Source: Pleurostoma richardsiae (lineage: Eukaryota; Ascomycota; Sordariomycetes; Calosphaeriales; Pleurostomataceae). From it: a stretch of DNA of 64,000 nucleotides. The stretch lies in assembly GCA_030052745.1 (NCBI GenBank), contig JANBVO010000030.1, positions 310,001 to 374,000 of the forward strand, written 5' to 3'. Both the position numbers and the translations under genes were made by a program. Below the pieces are notes generated by a model. That model searched no databases and had not been told where the DNA came from. It saw nothing but the letters and a program-made list of their open reading frames with translations. The first letter of the stretch is position 1. The number at the start of each line of letters is the position of its first letter. Shown piece by piece: positions 29,359-41,648 of this stretch.

Positions 29359-30447
29359 GGCCCATGCGAAGAGCCTAGCTAGAGAGTCTTTCGTCGCTTT
29401 CACCCCTTAAGCAAGCAAGCTGTCTCAAGATGAGCATCTCAAATTGCAGGATCTCTCCTAGGGACTAGATGGAGGGACTAATGCACGCGAGTGGTGAAGC
29501 CACCGGAGTTTGGAAGAGCGACGATTGACTGATGGTGGCCCACGCCTCACACCATGACGGCGGCCCCTCAGTGCCGCCTCCGCCCTGTGGTCGCTGGCGA
29601 ACTGCGGGGGAGACCGGGGTCGTCCCTTCACGAACCGGGCCTAGCGAGTCCAAGACGGTGTCCCATTTTCACCACCGATGGCATACCAGCCGCTACTATT
29701 GGGCGCAGTCCGACAGCGACACAGGACTAAGCCCTGGAGGAAACGGCACTTCGGAAACACTGTTGACGGAGAGGCGTCCATTCGGTCTCGTGCACCAAGG
29801 GACGCTCCATCCATCCCCAATTTGGGCTTAAGCATCAGAGGCCGCCTCGACAAGCCGTTGCATTCGGTAGATGACCTCCGTTACCCACCTGGCCAGGAAC
29901 GAAAAGGCCTCCAATCGCAAGGAACGGGCCTTGTCCATCTCCGGTAACCTTAATCTATTTGGCCCCTCGGCGCCAGGTTTTTTCCGTGACCTGCATCGCG
30001 CCGGCGTGACATCGTGAACAACTTCCCATGGTTCACCCTTTGATTTTGCTGTGGCTCTGGGCTACCGGTGGCCTGCTTCCAGCACTTCCGCACACCACAG
30101 TATACATCACCTTTTGGCTCTCCAAATCTCTAAGGAGTAACATGGCTCCAGTGGTTCCACGCCAATCCGTGGCCCACCGGTCAGATCGGCTTGCTCGGCT
30201 GGCCAGATGCGCACCCCTGAAGCCTCCTGGAACGTATTCTTCCTACCCCTTTGGGCTCATAGAGAGCCGATACCTGCCAAGGACTTCAATGCCTTGACGG
30301 GCCGGAAGCCGTCTCCTCTAGCATTGTGTCTTAGAGCATGGCTCAACTGCATGCGTCTGTAGCTCCGCTCTGCAAGTCGTCTACCCCTATGAAGACCGCC
30401 ACTCTGGGCCGCGATCCCTAGGATACCCACTTCAGACTCAAGACGAA

Positions 30448-30488
30448 GCGGGGATGACCTTCCGACTTTCAGGCTCGAATCTATATAT
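30448..30488 (+). promoter_or_regulatory. GH7 core promoter: CreA-type site and TATA box
   Basis: TATATAT at 30482-30488 lies about 115 bp upstream of the cellobiohydrolase ATG, a usual distance for strongly expressed fungal secreted enzymes. GCGGGG at 30448-30453 fits the SYGGRG consensus of the carbon-catabolite repressor CreA/Cre1 directly upstream of it. That suggests glucose repression. Confidence 0.5.
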
Positions 30489-30600
30489 CCTCTCTCGGTC
30501 TCCGCCTCCTTGGATCTGTCTGTCTTCCGTCAACAGCCTCAGCTGCAGTCATCGGATCTTCTCTTGTCAGTCATTTCGGTTCCTTGTACACCACACCAGC

Positions 30601-32402
30601 ATGTATCGCGAGATCACCGCCCTTGCGGCGCTTGTGGCGGCGGCCCGCAGCCAACAAGCGTGTACTCTCACCACCGAGACGCATCCTACCCTTCAGTGGT
30701 CCAAGTGCAGCTCTGGCGGCTCTTGCAGCACCGTCAGCGGAGCTATAACCATCGACGCCAACTGGCGATGGCTCCATTCGACCTCGAGCAGCACCAACTG
30801 CTATACCGGCAATGAGTGGGACAGCAGCATCTGCAGCGGCGCTTCGGACTGCGCTTCGAAGTGCTGCGTTGATGGATCTGACTACTCCGGCACGTACGGC
30901 ATTACCACGTCCGGCAACTCCCTGAATCTCAAGTTCGTCACCCAGGGGCCGTACAGCACCAACATCGGGTCTCGTACGTATCTCATGGAGAGCGACACGA
31001 AGTACCAGATCTTCAATCTGCTGGGCAACGAGTTCACCTTCGACGTCGACGTCTCGAACCTGCCTGTAAGTATTCCATCCTGAACACGTTTAGACTGGCT
31101 TTTCGCGGATGTCAGCTAAGACAACAACCAATAGTGCGGTCTCAATGGTGCTCTGTACTTCGTCTCTATGGACGCGGACGGCGGCACGTCCAAGTACACG
31201 GGCAACAAGGCCGGTGCCAAGTACGGCACTGGTTACTGCGACAGCCAGTGCCCCCGTGACTTAAAATTCATCAACGGTCTGGTGAGTAGCCTTCGAAGCT
31301 CACCCCGTCCGCACTCAAGCTGTCAGTATGATGAGCACTAACACCACTTCAACCAGGCAAATGTGGAGGGCTGGGAGCCTTCGACCAACGACGCCAACGC
31401 TGGTCTTGGGCCCATGGGTAGCTGCTGCAGCGAGATGGATATCTGGGAAGCCAACTCCATCTCGACCGCCTACACTCCCCATCCCTGCACCACTATCGGC
31501 CAGTTGATGTGCGAGGGCGATGCCTGCGGTAGGTGTCCATTCAAGCTTTCCAGGCAGGATTGTTTCCCTGACGATTATCTCTAGGCGGCACCTATAGTAG
31601 CGATCGCTATGCCGGCGAGTGCGATCCTGATGGCTGTGACTTCAACAGCTATCGCATGGGCAACACGACCTTCTACGGTCCTGGCTCAGGCAACGTCATC
31701 GACACGACCAAGAAGGTGACTGTCGTCACCCAATTCTTGACCGACTCCTCGGGCAGCCTGTCCGAGATCAAGCGATTCTACGTACAGAACAACGTGGTGG
31801 TCCCGAACTCCCAGTCCAACATCGCCGGCGTCTCCGGCAACTCCCTCACGGACGCCTGGTGCGACGCGCAGAAGACCGCCTTCGGCGACACCAACGTGTT
31901 CAAGAGCAAGGGCGGCATGGCGCAGATGGGCGACGCTCTCTCGTCCATGGTGCTCGTCATGTCCCTGTGGGACGACCACTACGCTAATATGCTCTGGCTT
32001 GACTCCACCTACCCTGTCGACTCGACCTCGGCCGGCGCCAAGCGCGGCACCTGCGCCACCACCTCGGGTGTGCCCTCCGACATCGAGGCGTCCATCCCCA
32101 ACTCAAACGTCATCTACTCCAACATCAAGTTCGGCCCGATCGGCTCCACGTTCAGCGCCCCCGGCGGTGGCAGTTCTTCCTCGTCCTCGTCGGTCTCCGG
32201 CGTCACCAGCAGCACAACCACCAAGCCCGTCAGCAGCTCCTCCACCACCACCACTTCCCAGACTACCACCACGACCACCTCCACTGGCGCCACTGCTTCC
32301 CACTGGGCCCAGTGCGGCGGGCAAGGATACACCGGCCCTACCGTCTGTGCGAGCCCGTACACTTGCACCTACAGCAACCCGTACTACTCCCAGTGCCTGT
32401 AG
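30601..32402 (+). CDS. cbh1: Cellobiohydrolase, GH7 with CBM1
   Basis: Four exons (30601-31065, 31135-31281, 31357-31528, 31585-32402) encode 533 residues. A signal peptide of about 17 residues precedes QQACTL, the usual mature N-terminus of GH7 enzymes. The catalytic domain carries [30 protein letters not shown], the Cys-rich [12 protein letters not shown] and the retaining active-site motif EMDIWE (Glu230 nucleophile, Asp232, Glu235 acid/base). A Ser/Thr/Pro linker (about 460-497) leads to a C-terminal CBM1 ([20 protein letters not shown]) with the cellulose-binding aromatic residues. The enzyme releases cellobiose from reducing ends of cellulose outside the cell. It is tail-to-tail with an MFS sugar transporter and 6.6 kb from a GH3 enzyme. 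The upstream TATA and CreA-type motifs suggest induction on cellulose and repression by glucose. Confidence 0.97.
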
Positions 32403-33064
32403 ACCACTAGGGCTTGTCTACTCCCCCGGGATGGAGAGTAGGTCGTGTGGAACGGGTGAAAAGTTTCCGTCACAGCTTGGTCACTGCGCCGGACTTGCAA
32501 TACACCGGCAACAGAAGACGTACTGCTTCCTTTGTACATACATTGCAATGGTTTTGCTTCAGCATACGTGGATATGTGGTGGCTGGTGATGGTTCTCTCT
32601 CCCATTCTGACGTTTCCCTTCATTTCTAAAGTACATAGTTTCATTGATCTCTTTTCCCACTGCTCTCGTACATGTGTTTCCGGTCCGTAAGAAATGTGAT
32701 CAGACGCATCACCTTGATTTGTACCTCATGTTTTGCTTCTCTTGCTGCCCTAGTCAGTCGTCTCAAGATCCAGATGTCCTGCGATCTACGGTAATAACGA
32801 GCCGCTCGTTGGTAATGACCGAACCTAGCAGTGGCACTGACATTCACGCTCCTTTTTGGTCCTGTCATTAACGCGGCGTAGTGGTGAGCTGGACTGAAGG
32901 CGCGAGGAATACGACACGATACAAGCATGGAAGGAAGCGAGAGAGTCACGGCAGATACGCCAGATATCATGAAGGCCATGTGAAGTGCGACTAAATACAT
33001 GAAACACGCGGAGCAACAGTACCTACTCATGGCAAAGGGTATCTCAACATCCCCACACGTCCCA
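32403..33064. other. Convergent intergenic region
   Basis: 662 bp between the 3' ends of the cellobiohydrolase and sugar transporter genes, including both 3' untranslated regions. No gene is seen. Confidence 0.55.
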
Positions 33065-34734
33065 TCAAGCCTCCTCAATCTCCCGTCCCCGCTCCCGCTG
33101 CTGGACGGTGGCGCGGCCCTCCTTCTCGACGATGTGCTGGGCGCCGGTCTGGCCCTCGGGCACGCCGAGCATCTGTGCGCCCTTGTCGACGTGGTTGGCG
33201 CCGCCGAAGAGCACGTCGATCTCCTCGAGCGGCACCTGCTTGGTCTCGGGGATCATGAAGTAGACGAAGACGGCCAGGCAGAAGTTGACGGACATGAAGA
33301 AGAAGAGGCACTTGAGCCCCTCGTTCTCGAGGAACTTGGGGAAGAACTGCTGGAAGATGGTGTTGGCGACGTTCTGCATCTGCGAGCACATGCCGACGGC
33401 CTGGGCGCGCACGTTCATGGAGAAGACCTCGGAGGTCCAGATCCAGACGGTGGCGCCCCACGAGGGCTTGTAGAAGAAGATGAAGAGGAAGAGCATGAAG
33501 ACGATGGAGATGCCCACGGGCTTGCTTTTGGCGCCGCCCTCGAGGTCCGGGGTGGTCATGCCGATGATGGGCACGATCATCATGCACACGCCCATGCCGA
33601 CGGCGCCGACCATGAGCAGCCAGCGGCGGCCGAAGCGGTCGGCGGTCCAGACGGCGTTGAGGGTGAAGATGATGCCGAAGGTGGCGTTGAGCGCGTTGAT
33701 GAGGTTGATGGTCTGCGAGGACGTCCACACCTTCTTGTAGATGGCCGTCGAGTAGCTATTGAGCGTGCCCTGCCCGGACAGCTGCTGCCCGACGTTGATG
33801 ACGAAGGCCAGGTACAGCCGCTTGCGCACCGACGGGTCCTTGAACAGCGCCGCGTACGACGTCCGCACCGCCTCCTTCTCGTACTCGATGGCCTCACGGA
33901 TCGCCGTGACCTCCTCCTCGACCTCCTGCTCTGTGTCGCGGATCTTCCTGAGCGCCGCGCGCGCCGCCTCGACGTTGTTGTGCCGCTGGATGTGCCACCG
34001 GGGCGACTCGGGCTGCCACGGCAGCAAGACGATGATGATGGCAGGCACCAGGATCTGGAAGATGACCACCATGCGCCAGTCCCACTCGCCGAGCTTCTCG
34101 CGGTGCAAGCCGCAGGCGTAGTTGATCCAGTAGGCGATGAAGGAGCCCACGCTGTAGAAGAGCTGCCAGAAGGCCATGATGTAGCCACGGATCTGCGGCG
34201 GCGCCATCTCGCCAATGTAGACCGGCCCTGCAGTCAGGGCCATGCCCTGCCCGATGCCGATGAGCACACGACCGGCGATGAAGACGCCGAGCTTGTGCCT
34301 GGGCGCGAAGGCCTGCATGAAGGTCGCGATGATGGTCACGAAGCACCCGATGCCCATGCCCACGCGTCGGCCGAGATAGTCCGCGGTGGGACCACCCAGG
34401 AAGAAACCGGCCACGATCGCGCCGATGGTGTATGCGGTGTTGATGAGACCAATGAGATATGTGTCTTTTTTCTTCGAAGACTGTCAGAGACTTCATCATG
34501 AGTCGATGCTGCTGACGGGCTCACCAGGTCAAGATCGAACCAGTCCAGCCAATGCTGTGAACCTTGGACGGAGTTGAACACTGAGGCATCGTATCCATAG
34601 AGAACCACTTTGACGTCCTGTCAGTATCGCTTCGTTCACGACATCCAGACGTCGCTAGGACGAAGCTGTGACTTACTGCACATGGCAGCCACCATGGAGA
34701 TATACCAATTATAAATTCTCTTTGAGGACACCAT
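33065..34734 (-). CDS. MFS sugar transporter
   Basis: Three exons (34734-34677, 34607-34525, 34471-33065) give 515 residues. The N-terminal MVSSKRIYNWYISMVAAMC runs into LYGYDASVFNSVQGS, the first helix region of fungal sugar/H+ symporters. Then follow LINTAYTIGAI, GPTADYLGRRVG (MFS loop 2-3 motif), GRVLIGIGQGMAL, PESPRWHIQ before the central loop, the sugar-recognition helix FVINVGQQLSGQGTLNSYS, ADRFGRRWLL and the closing PETKQVPLEEIDVLF. Twelve membrane helices can be traced, and the C-terminal tail is polar. It belongs to the Sugar_tr family of plasma-membrane hexose or disaccharide permeases; whether it takes glucose, cellobiose or another sugar cannot be told. It is convergent with the GH7 gene, which suggests uptake of its products. 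A TATA-like element lies near 34929-34937 on this strand. Confidence 0.94.
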
Positions 34735-36610
34735 CTTCGCGATGTGTTGCGGACCGAACCGGTCTGCAGGTTCACGCGGGGGAAAACGACTTGGCAGGCC
34801 GATCCTCTGCACTCTTCTCACCAGTGACAACCAGGAGGACGAGAGGTATGGGAGGTGCGTTGGAGTGGGCTAGCAGGACAGGATCAAGACGGAGGAGATG
34901 GCTGGATGCTCGAGGTGGTGCCGCTCTCTATTATATGCGAGATAGGGGCGACTCCGGTATCGACTCTGCAGACGTGCTGCACATGCAAGCGAGTTAGTGA
35001 CAATTAGGACTGTTTTGCCCCGATTTTCCCGCCGTGACAGCCAGTCATGGCGACAGTCGATAGTCGGGCCGCAGTCGCGCTGAGAGGGAGCGGGGATCTT
35101 CTGGCGATATCTAATCGTAGCCGAAGATGGAGGGGACAGGGGAGCAGAAGAGGGGAGGCAGGGGGGTTTGCCCCAGCCACTTCGCGCTGAGGGCTGTTTT
35201 GCCTCGTCGCATAGCCCACAGTTACCCGCAGTGAAGGCATCTCCGAGTTCTTTCCCCGTGGAGTAAAAGCTGGAGTTCGTGTGTGTTGGCCCCCGGTCTT
35301 TCCAATGAGAGAGCTGCGCTTCCCCCAGATGATCTGGGCTACGACAGTAGTCGCCAAGCCATCTTGGTCTCCCCTCGTTAGACTCTCTGGGGTTTGCGGA
35401 GAAACTGGTCCTCGTGCGATTCCACCAATGGCAATTTCGCCGTCAGACAAGCGCCTTGCTGTCGTTGGGCTTTGCCCTGGTGCTGTGGACCCGCCACAGC
35501 TCGCCAGTCTGTAGATGGAGTCATGGGCGAGGATGGAATTGGTCAGCTCGTCGGTCGGCTAGGCCAGCAGAACCGGGTTGGGCTGATGGAGGCTCTGGAG
35601 CTACAGACGCTTCGAGCATGGCGCCGATGCAAGCTTTCTTGGCCTATGCTCCTCTGCGTGTACATCTCATTCCTCCCGACGGGAGGACACGCCGTCTGCC
35701 GCGGGAAGAACGCGCGCTGACCGCATGATCGTTGCTGGGGGACCAATAGCACTTGATCCTGCCGAACTTCAATTCTGCCGAGCGCGGCGGTTGAATCGCC
35801 GGCGGCGTCAAGCTTCAGTGAAGCTATAGAGCAGTTGCCTCTCAGGCAGGGAAAGTTCAAACACATCCATGTTGTTATTTCTTAGTTGGCGAGGCGTAAC
35901 CAGCAAAGGATCTGGTGACGAAAAGTCTGTAACAGAGGTTACACAATGTGCACCGGAGCGTAATGTCATCCCTCGTGGGAACTGACCTAAATCTTTACGG
36001 CGTCTCATAACTACGGGGGTCAAAACTGGAGCTATGCATACAGCATGGGCATCCCATGCTTGATTTGAGAGTCAATTATGTAATTCTAGGCCTGCGCTCC
36101 TTGAATCTTCAACACTAGTCTCCAAAGAATTTGAGGCTCAAGTTCTCATCGAGTCGTTATTAAAGGTGGCATGTGGGTTTCTAAAGCTCAGATGCATGAC
36201 GGAGCCTTTTCCGCCATCTCCAACTTGGCTGGAGGCAATTGTACTTGTATTCTCATTGATGGGAAATGGCCTAACTCACGAAAGCGGTAGCCTAACGCCA
36301 TATCTCTATGTCTTGTGTAGTTATATGCTCCAACTCTCTCCACTCCATGAAGCTGCAGAAGGGTTGAGGATATATCGATAGAGAAGGGCGCACTTTTTGT
36401 GGTCCTGTCATCATTCTGGTTCATAGGTAGGGTTGGAAAACCAGAATCGTTATCCCAGTCTTCCATTCTCCCTTATAGCTATTAATATTATCCCATGGGT
36501 ATGAGCTCAGGATGTAGCAAGACCCAACACTCTAGGTACACTGTGATACAACTTTGACGAAGTAAGGAAGAAAGAAAACACGCCCTTTCGCGAAAAGCGG
36601 ATGTTCCTAC
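34735..36610. other. Intergenic region upstream of the transporter
   Basis: 1.9 kb without a supported gene. The first part is the transporter promoter. The part after about 35900 is more AT-rich, as is the following gene. Open frames at 35394-35728 and 35004-35450 look like chance. Confidence 0.45.
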
Positions 36611-37642
36611 CTAAACCACTCCCCTCGCAAACGTTCCTTTGGTCTCCTCGATCATATTCATCAGTAATATAGGCAACCGTTTGACCAGTGGGCCCTCGTC
36701 TCTCAAGATGATGTGGCTAATAAACAGAAAGCGTTCCCGGAAGAGGTGCCAGAGACGCTGATCCATCTGGTTCACACTCCCGGGCCGTGGATAGTAAGGG
36801 TCATTCCGCCAGAAGCTCCTGCAGGCCATGGCGATACCGTCTTCGTCCATGGACATCTCGCTGCAACAGTCGAAGTCTAGCACCCACACGTCGTGTCTTC
36901 CAAGGGTACCCGACAAGAAACCTTGGCATTTTTGCAGGTCCTCGACTGTAGAATCGGCGTCTGGCTGGGGCGGGAGCGCGAGAACGAACTCCACATCGTC
37001 GGCGTCGACCCTTGCGCACCAGTGAAGGAAGGCTAGTGCGTCTGCCATGACGGTGGCGTAGTCAAGCGCCTTAAGACTGAGTTCCTCTATCTGATCGAGG
37101 TGCAGGGGGAAGTTCCGCAAGCTGAAGAAACTGGATTGTCGTCTACTTTGTTGACCTTGGGCATGCCTTCGGCGACCAAGGTAGAGTCGTACAAGGCAGT
37201 GCGCGTTCCTCTCATTATTCAATAGCGCCTCATGAACGACTCTCGGGGCGTATTTCATCGTTAGAAAGTTTCGGATGTGTCGCGGCATGGGTTGGATCTT
37301 CTCGCTGATCAGCGCATGGCAGGCCGTAGACCCAAGAGGCAGACGTGGCAGGATCTGTGACCAGCCTGGTGCCTCTCTGTCGAACAATCCGTGGCATAAG
37401 GGGATGTTGAAATTTTTTGCTCTATCCGATTCTCTTCGAAGAGCTTCCATCAGACGCACATTGACCTGATACTCGTTCAGCAGCGACCGGCTGGGCGCTC
37501 CGTCTTCTCGCTTCATTACAAGTGCGGGCGCCTCATCATCTGGGGAGTCGTGTGCCCAGACGCTTCCACAGGAGCCTGCACCTATTCTCTGGAGTGGCTC
37601 CGAGGACTGCTTAGTAGTAAACCGGATGAGTCTAGCGTCCAT
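36611..37642 (-). CDS. DUF3669-type kinase-fold-like protein
   Basis: A single exon encodes 343 residues from the first ATG at 37642 (MDARLIRFTTKQ); the open frame extends 20 codons upstream without ATG. An N-terminal RIGAGSCGSVWA block recalls a kinase Gly-loop and ALVMKRED a degenerate VAIK strand. Later come a helical LDYATVMADALAFLHW, a DVEFVLA strand, VWVLDFDCC (a DFG-like position) and CRSFWRNDPYYPRP, the signature I associate with DUF3669 proteins of ascomycetes. Catalytic HRD and DFG motifs are not intact, so phosphotransfer is doubtful; the role is unknown. It sits between the sugar transporter and the GH3 gene in a slightly AT-richer stretch. DUF3669 genes vary greatly in number among fungi, so recent acquisition or duplication is possible. 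Confidence 0.75.
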   Translation of the reverse strand: MDARLIRFTTKQSSEPLQRIGAGSCGSVWAHDSPDDEAPALVMKREDGAPSRSLLNEYQVNVRLMEALRRESDRAKNFNIPLCHGLFDREAPGWSQILPRLPLGSTACHALISEKIQPMPRHIRNFLTMKYAPRVVHEALLNNERNAHCLVRLYLGRRRHAQGQQSRRQSSFFSLRNFPLHLDQIEELSLKALDYATVMADALAFLHWCARVDADDVEFVLALPPQPDADSTVEDLQKCQGFLSGTLGRHDVWVLDFDCCSEMSMDEDGIAMACRSFWRNDPYYPRPGSVNQMDQRLWHLFRERFLFISHIILRDEGPLVKRLPILLMNMIEETKGTFARGVV

Positions 37643-39038
37643 GCCTTGAATGTTGCCGTAATAAGTTTGTTGAACGTATTCCTTGTATGTACAATGCCAC
37701 ACTCGAAAAAGATGGGCTTGGAGGTGAGATGAGTCGTCTATTTAACTCTAGGGAAGATCATTGGATTAAAATTGAGTTGAGCTTTTACCGATGTGTCACA
37801 TTTATAGTTTCTGCGTACCCAGGCCACGATACCGTGGGTTCACGGAACCTTACAACGGTCATTTTCACGGCAAAGCGACCTATCCCGAGGTTCTCTGGAA
37901 TTCCATAAGATGACGTAGATGTATGTATCATGAGCCGCAACACTGTAGGTATTTTGAATGATGGAGAGTGCTGTAGGTAGACTGCATGTTCCTTGATTAC
38001 AGGATGCCCCGTACTGGAAAAGAGGCTTCCTATCTAGCATTCATGTCGTGAGTTCATCGCGTTAGCCGATTCCAGCCGAAAATATGAGCAACACGGCGAG
38101 CGATTGTCAAGTCCAGGTGCGATCTCATTCATGTGAAAGATCATTGTATGTTCGAGCGTTGGCGTGGCTCTCCCGCTTGATAAAGCACTCCATACTCTAA
38201 GTGTTGCTATTCGCACTGTGTCTTTTTTGCTCCTGGTACGGGAATCATTGATCATAATCCCAATATTGGAGTCTGAGCTAAGGAGGACATCAACCTTAAA
38301 GTTCATAATCCTTCTAACGGACATGACCTAAAGGCATCGCCATTGACATATCGTCAAAGATGATGCCTTGAAAACCGCCTCGCGCAGCAGCCTTACACTC
38401 GCTCAAGACTGGGACAGCTCACGAGATTCCTGCAGATGCCTCGAAGGTATGCTCCTAATGAAGGCTATATCTCCGGACCGCCTCATCTACCAATCAGTAG
38501 CAAAACACTGAGGTGATCGCCAAACCAGCTCAGGGGCATGGTTGGCGATTGACACAGGCAAGGATACTCTGTACACAACCATCTACTGCGAAGCCGAAGT
38601 TTCCCCGTCATCGGGTCTCTAGGCCGGCGTCAGTAGTGCGAAACGCGATGCGAGCCGGGTGGCGTCCCGATTGGACTGCAAGGCGAACCCAGCGGTGAGG
38701 TCCAACGATCGGCAGTCAGAGCCGTTTCCCCGGATGACCTGGCGTGTACCGGAAATGCGACAACCGTGAGACTCTGGATCGTCGTCCCTCCTGTTATTGC
38801 AAGGATCTCCTGTCGGTGGAGTGCCTCTGTGGAGAAAGCAATTCAGCAGTGGGAAACAGACCTACAGGGTAGCGGGAAAACAGCGAGACAGACCTTGCAA
38901 GCCGCCATGGCCAAGTTTTACACACCCGGCGCTGCGCACTAAGACGAGCATTAAAGAACCAAGGAAGCTCCTGCACTCCACCGCTTGCGGGCGGCATTCC
39001 GACTACTCAGACTCTCTTTTCCCGCTGGCGTGATCACG
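37643..39038. other. Intergenic, promoter of the GH3 gene
   Basis: 1.4 kb without a supported gene; AT-rich around 37730-38350. No motif is convincing enough to list. Confidence 0.45.
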
Positions 39039-41648
39039 ATGAGGTTGTTGTTGGTATTTGCACCCTTCCACTGCGCTGCGCTATCCCTAGGCACAACCGG
39101 GCTGGCGACGTCACCGCCTGTTTATCCAGCACGTATGTCAATCATAGCTGTCTGTGTTGATTCACGGCTAACTTGATATATGCTGTCAGTGCCGGGCACA
39201 GGTGAGGGAAAATGGGCTGCAGCGTACGCCAGGGCTCGGGCCTTGGTTCACGAAATGACACTCGAGGAAATGGTCAACATCACGAGAGGTTTCTCCGCCG
39301 ACAACGTGTGCGGCAGCAATTCGGGCTCTGTGCCGCGCCTGGGGTACCCGGGCATGTGTCTGCACGATGCAGGCAATGGTGTTCGGGCGACTGACTTGGT
39401 CAACTCATACCCGTCCGCGCTTCACGTCGGTGCTAGCTGGGATAAGACATTGACCTACCAACGTGGGTATTACATGGGCAAAGAATTCAAGGCCAAGGGA
39501 GGTGAGATTCAGAGAGTGGCCCCTACTATGTCAATTTACGACCATCGCCTTGGCTGACTTCTGCAGTCAACGTCGCCCTAGGACCGAATGCTGGGCCGTT
39601 GGGACGCACTCCCCTTGGCGGCAGAAACTGGGAAGGCTTCTCAGTCGACCCATATCTTTCAGGCAAGCTATGTGCAAGAACAATCACTGGCATTCAGGAC
39701 GCGGGGACCATAGCGAACCTCAAGGTAGATCAGCATCCTCCGTGACATGTCCCATTGTGTCTCATTGTGTCAAGCGAGTTGACTGACAATGAGGCAAGCA
39801 CCTCATCGGCAATGAGCAGGAAACTTACCGTCGGCCCTACTTCGGTGTCGAGGCTGAGTCGTCCAATATAGATGACAAGACCCTCCATGAATACTACCTT
39901 TGGCCTTTCATGGATGGCGTCAAGTCCGGCGTCGGGTCCGTTATGTGCTCGTATAACCGCGTCAATAATACGTACGGCTGTGAGAATAGCAAGCTCATGA
40001 ACGGCATCCTCAAGGACGAGCTTTCCTTCCAAGGATTTGTGCTGCTGGATTTGAACGCTCAGCATAGTTTGGCCAGTGCCAATGCTGGACTGGACATGAT
40101 AATGCCTCTCGGAGGTTCTTGGGGGAAGAACCTAACGCAAGCAGTCCTCAATGGTACTGTTAGTGAAGCTAGGCTTAATGACATGGCCACAAGGTAGATC
40201 AGAGCCAGCAGCAGCACGGTTTCTGATCCGTTTCCGCTGACGTATGAGTTAGAATCGTCGCAGCTTGGTACCTCACCGGTCAAGACGATTTTCCACCACC
40301 GGGAATCGGCATCAAGAATCTCACCCAGCCGCACAAGCAAGTTGACGCGCGAGACCCAGCGTCCAGGCCCATCATTATGGAAGGTGCTATTTCCGGACAC
40401 GTCCTGGTTAAGAACGAGAAAAACACCCTGCCTTTCAATAAGACGCCAAATATGCTCTCAGTGTTCGGATACGATGCTGCAGTTCCCGATACAAAGAACG
40501 CGGACATACTCTTCCAGCTGGGGTACACCTCCTCTCCGGAAATGGGGAAGGCGGTTTTGGGAACAGAGCAGCATTTCAACCAAGCTGCCAGAGGCGGCAC
40601 TATCGTTAGTGGTGGACGAGCCGCTGCCAACGGACCTCCCTATATGAGCGACGTAAGAATATTTCAACTTGCATAATCCGTGAGCTTTGATCGATTACTA
40701 ACATCGGCACAGCCCTTGAGCGCTATTCAGCACAGAGCAGCCATGGATGGCTTCTGGGTAAACTGGGATCTCACCTCCTTCGACCCAGATGTCAACGCCG
40801 CTTCGGATGTCTGTCTCGTTTTCATCAACGCCATGGTTACGGAGGGCTGGGACCGTGAAGGACTTCACGACGATTACAGCGACGGACTCGTCCTCAACGT
40901 GGCCTCCAAGTGCGCTAATACGGTCGCTGTCATACATACTGCCGGTATCCGCCTCGTCGACCAGTGGATTGAACATCCCAACGTCACAGCGGTCATCATT
41001 GCCCATCTACCCGGCCAGGACAGTGGCTATTCGCTAGTGAAACTGCTCTTTGGGGACGCTGGCTTTTCCGGGAAATTGCCATATACGATTGCGAGGAACG
41101 AGAGCCAGTATCCCGTATACAATCCCTGCGGCCGAGGCGCAGACAACACCACGAATCCTCAGTGCGACTACACGGAGGGCGTGTACATCGACTACCGGCA
41201 TTTTGACAACAAGAACATTACGCCCCGCTACGAATTCGGCTTTGGCTTGAGTTACACACGCTTTGAGTACTCCTCGCTCTTACTCGCCTCCAAGCGTGTT
41301 CTGTGCGGCTCTTCTATCGGTGATGACTGGCTCTGGGACGTAGTGGCAACCGTCGAGGTGACCATCACCAACTCTGGCCCGGTGGCTGGCGAGGAGGTCG
41401 CTCAACTCTACCTAGCAATCCCGGAGAGCCCTCCAAAGCAACTCCGTGGTTTTGAAAAGGTCTTTCTGTCTCCAAATAATTCTTCGCCTGCGCAGTTTGA
41501 ACTGACGAGGCGCGACCTGAGTGTGTGGGATGTGGTGACTCAGAAGTGGCTCATTCAGGAAGGGAACTATACAGTGTTTGTCGGGGCAAGCAGTCGCGAT
41601 ATCAGGCTGACGGAGGATTTCATTGTAAAGCACCGGTGTTCCTCATAA
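39039..41648 (+). CDS. Secreted GH3 glycosidase (beta-glucosidase-like)
   Basis: Six exons (39039-39132, 39190-39501, 39567-39724, 39799-40193, 40253-40652, 40713-41648) encode 764 residues. A signal peptide ([17 protein letters not shown]) starts the protein. The (beta/alpha)8 domain shows [11 protein letters not shown]-like substrate loops, [35 protein letters not shown] and the nucleophile block [20 protein letters not shown]. The second alpha/beta domain has [10 protein letters not shown] and AVIHTAG. A C-terminal fibronectin-III-like domain follows ([30 protein letters not shown]). Several sequons are present. The enzyme probably cleaves terminal beta-glucosyl residues such as cellobiose. 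Unusually, the family's SDW at the nucleophile is LDL here; the aspartate is kept. Its place 6.6 kb after a GH7 gene and a sugar transporter fits cellulose use. Confidence 0.93.

Larger units (their letters stand above)
28611..30600. other. Upstream region of the cellobiohydrolase gene
   Basis: About 2 kb with no supported protein gene. It holds the inverted repeat at 28720-28777 and candidate regulatory motifs of the GH7 gene, listed separately. Such long upstream regions are usual for inducible cellulase genes. Confidence 0.5.

Noticed and set aside
32999-34501. A 500-codon plus-strand open frame opposite the sugar transporter
   Set aside because: It mirrors the transporter exactly, with low-complexity Asp/His/Val/Leu-rich sequence, and arises because G/C-ending codons leave no stops on the other strand.
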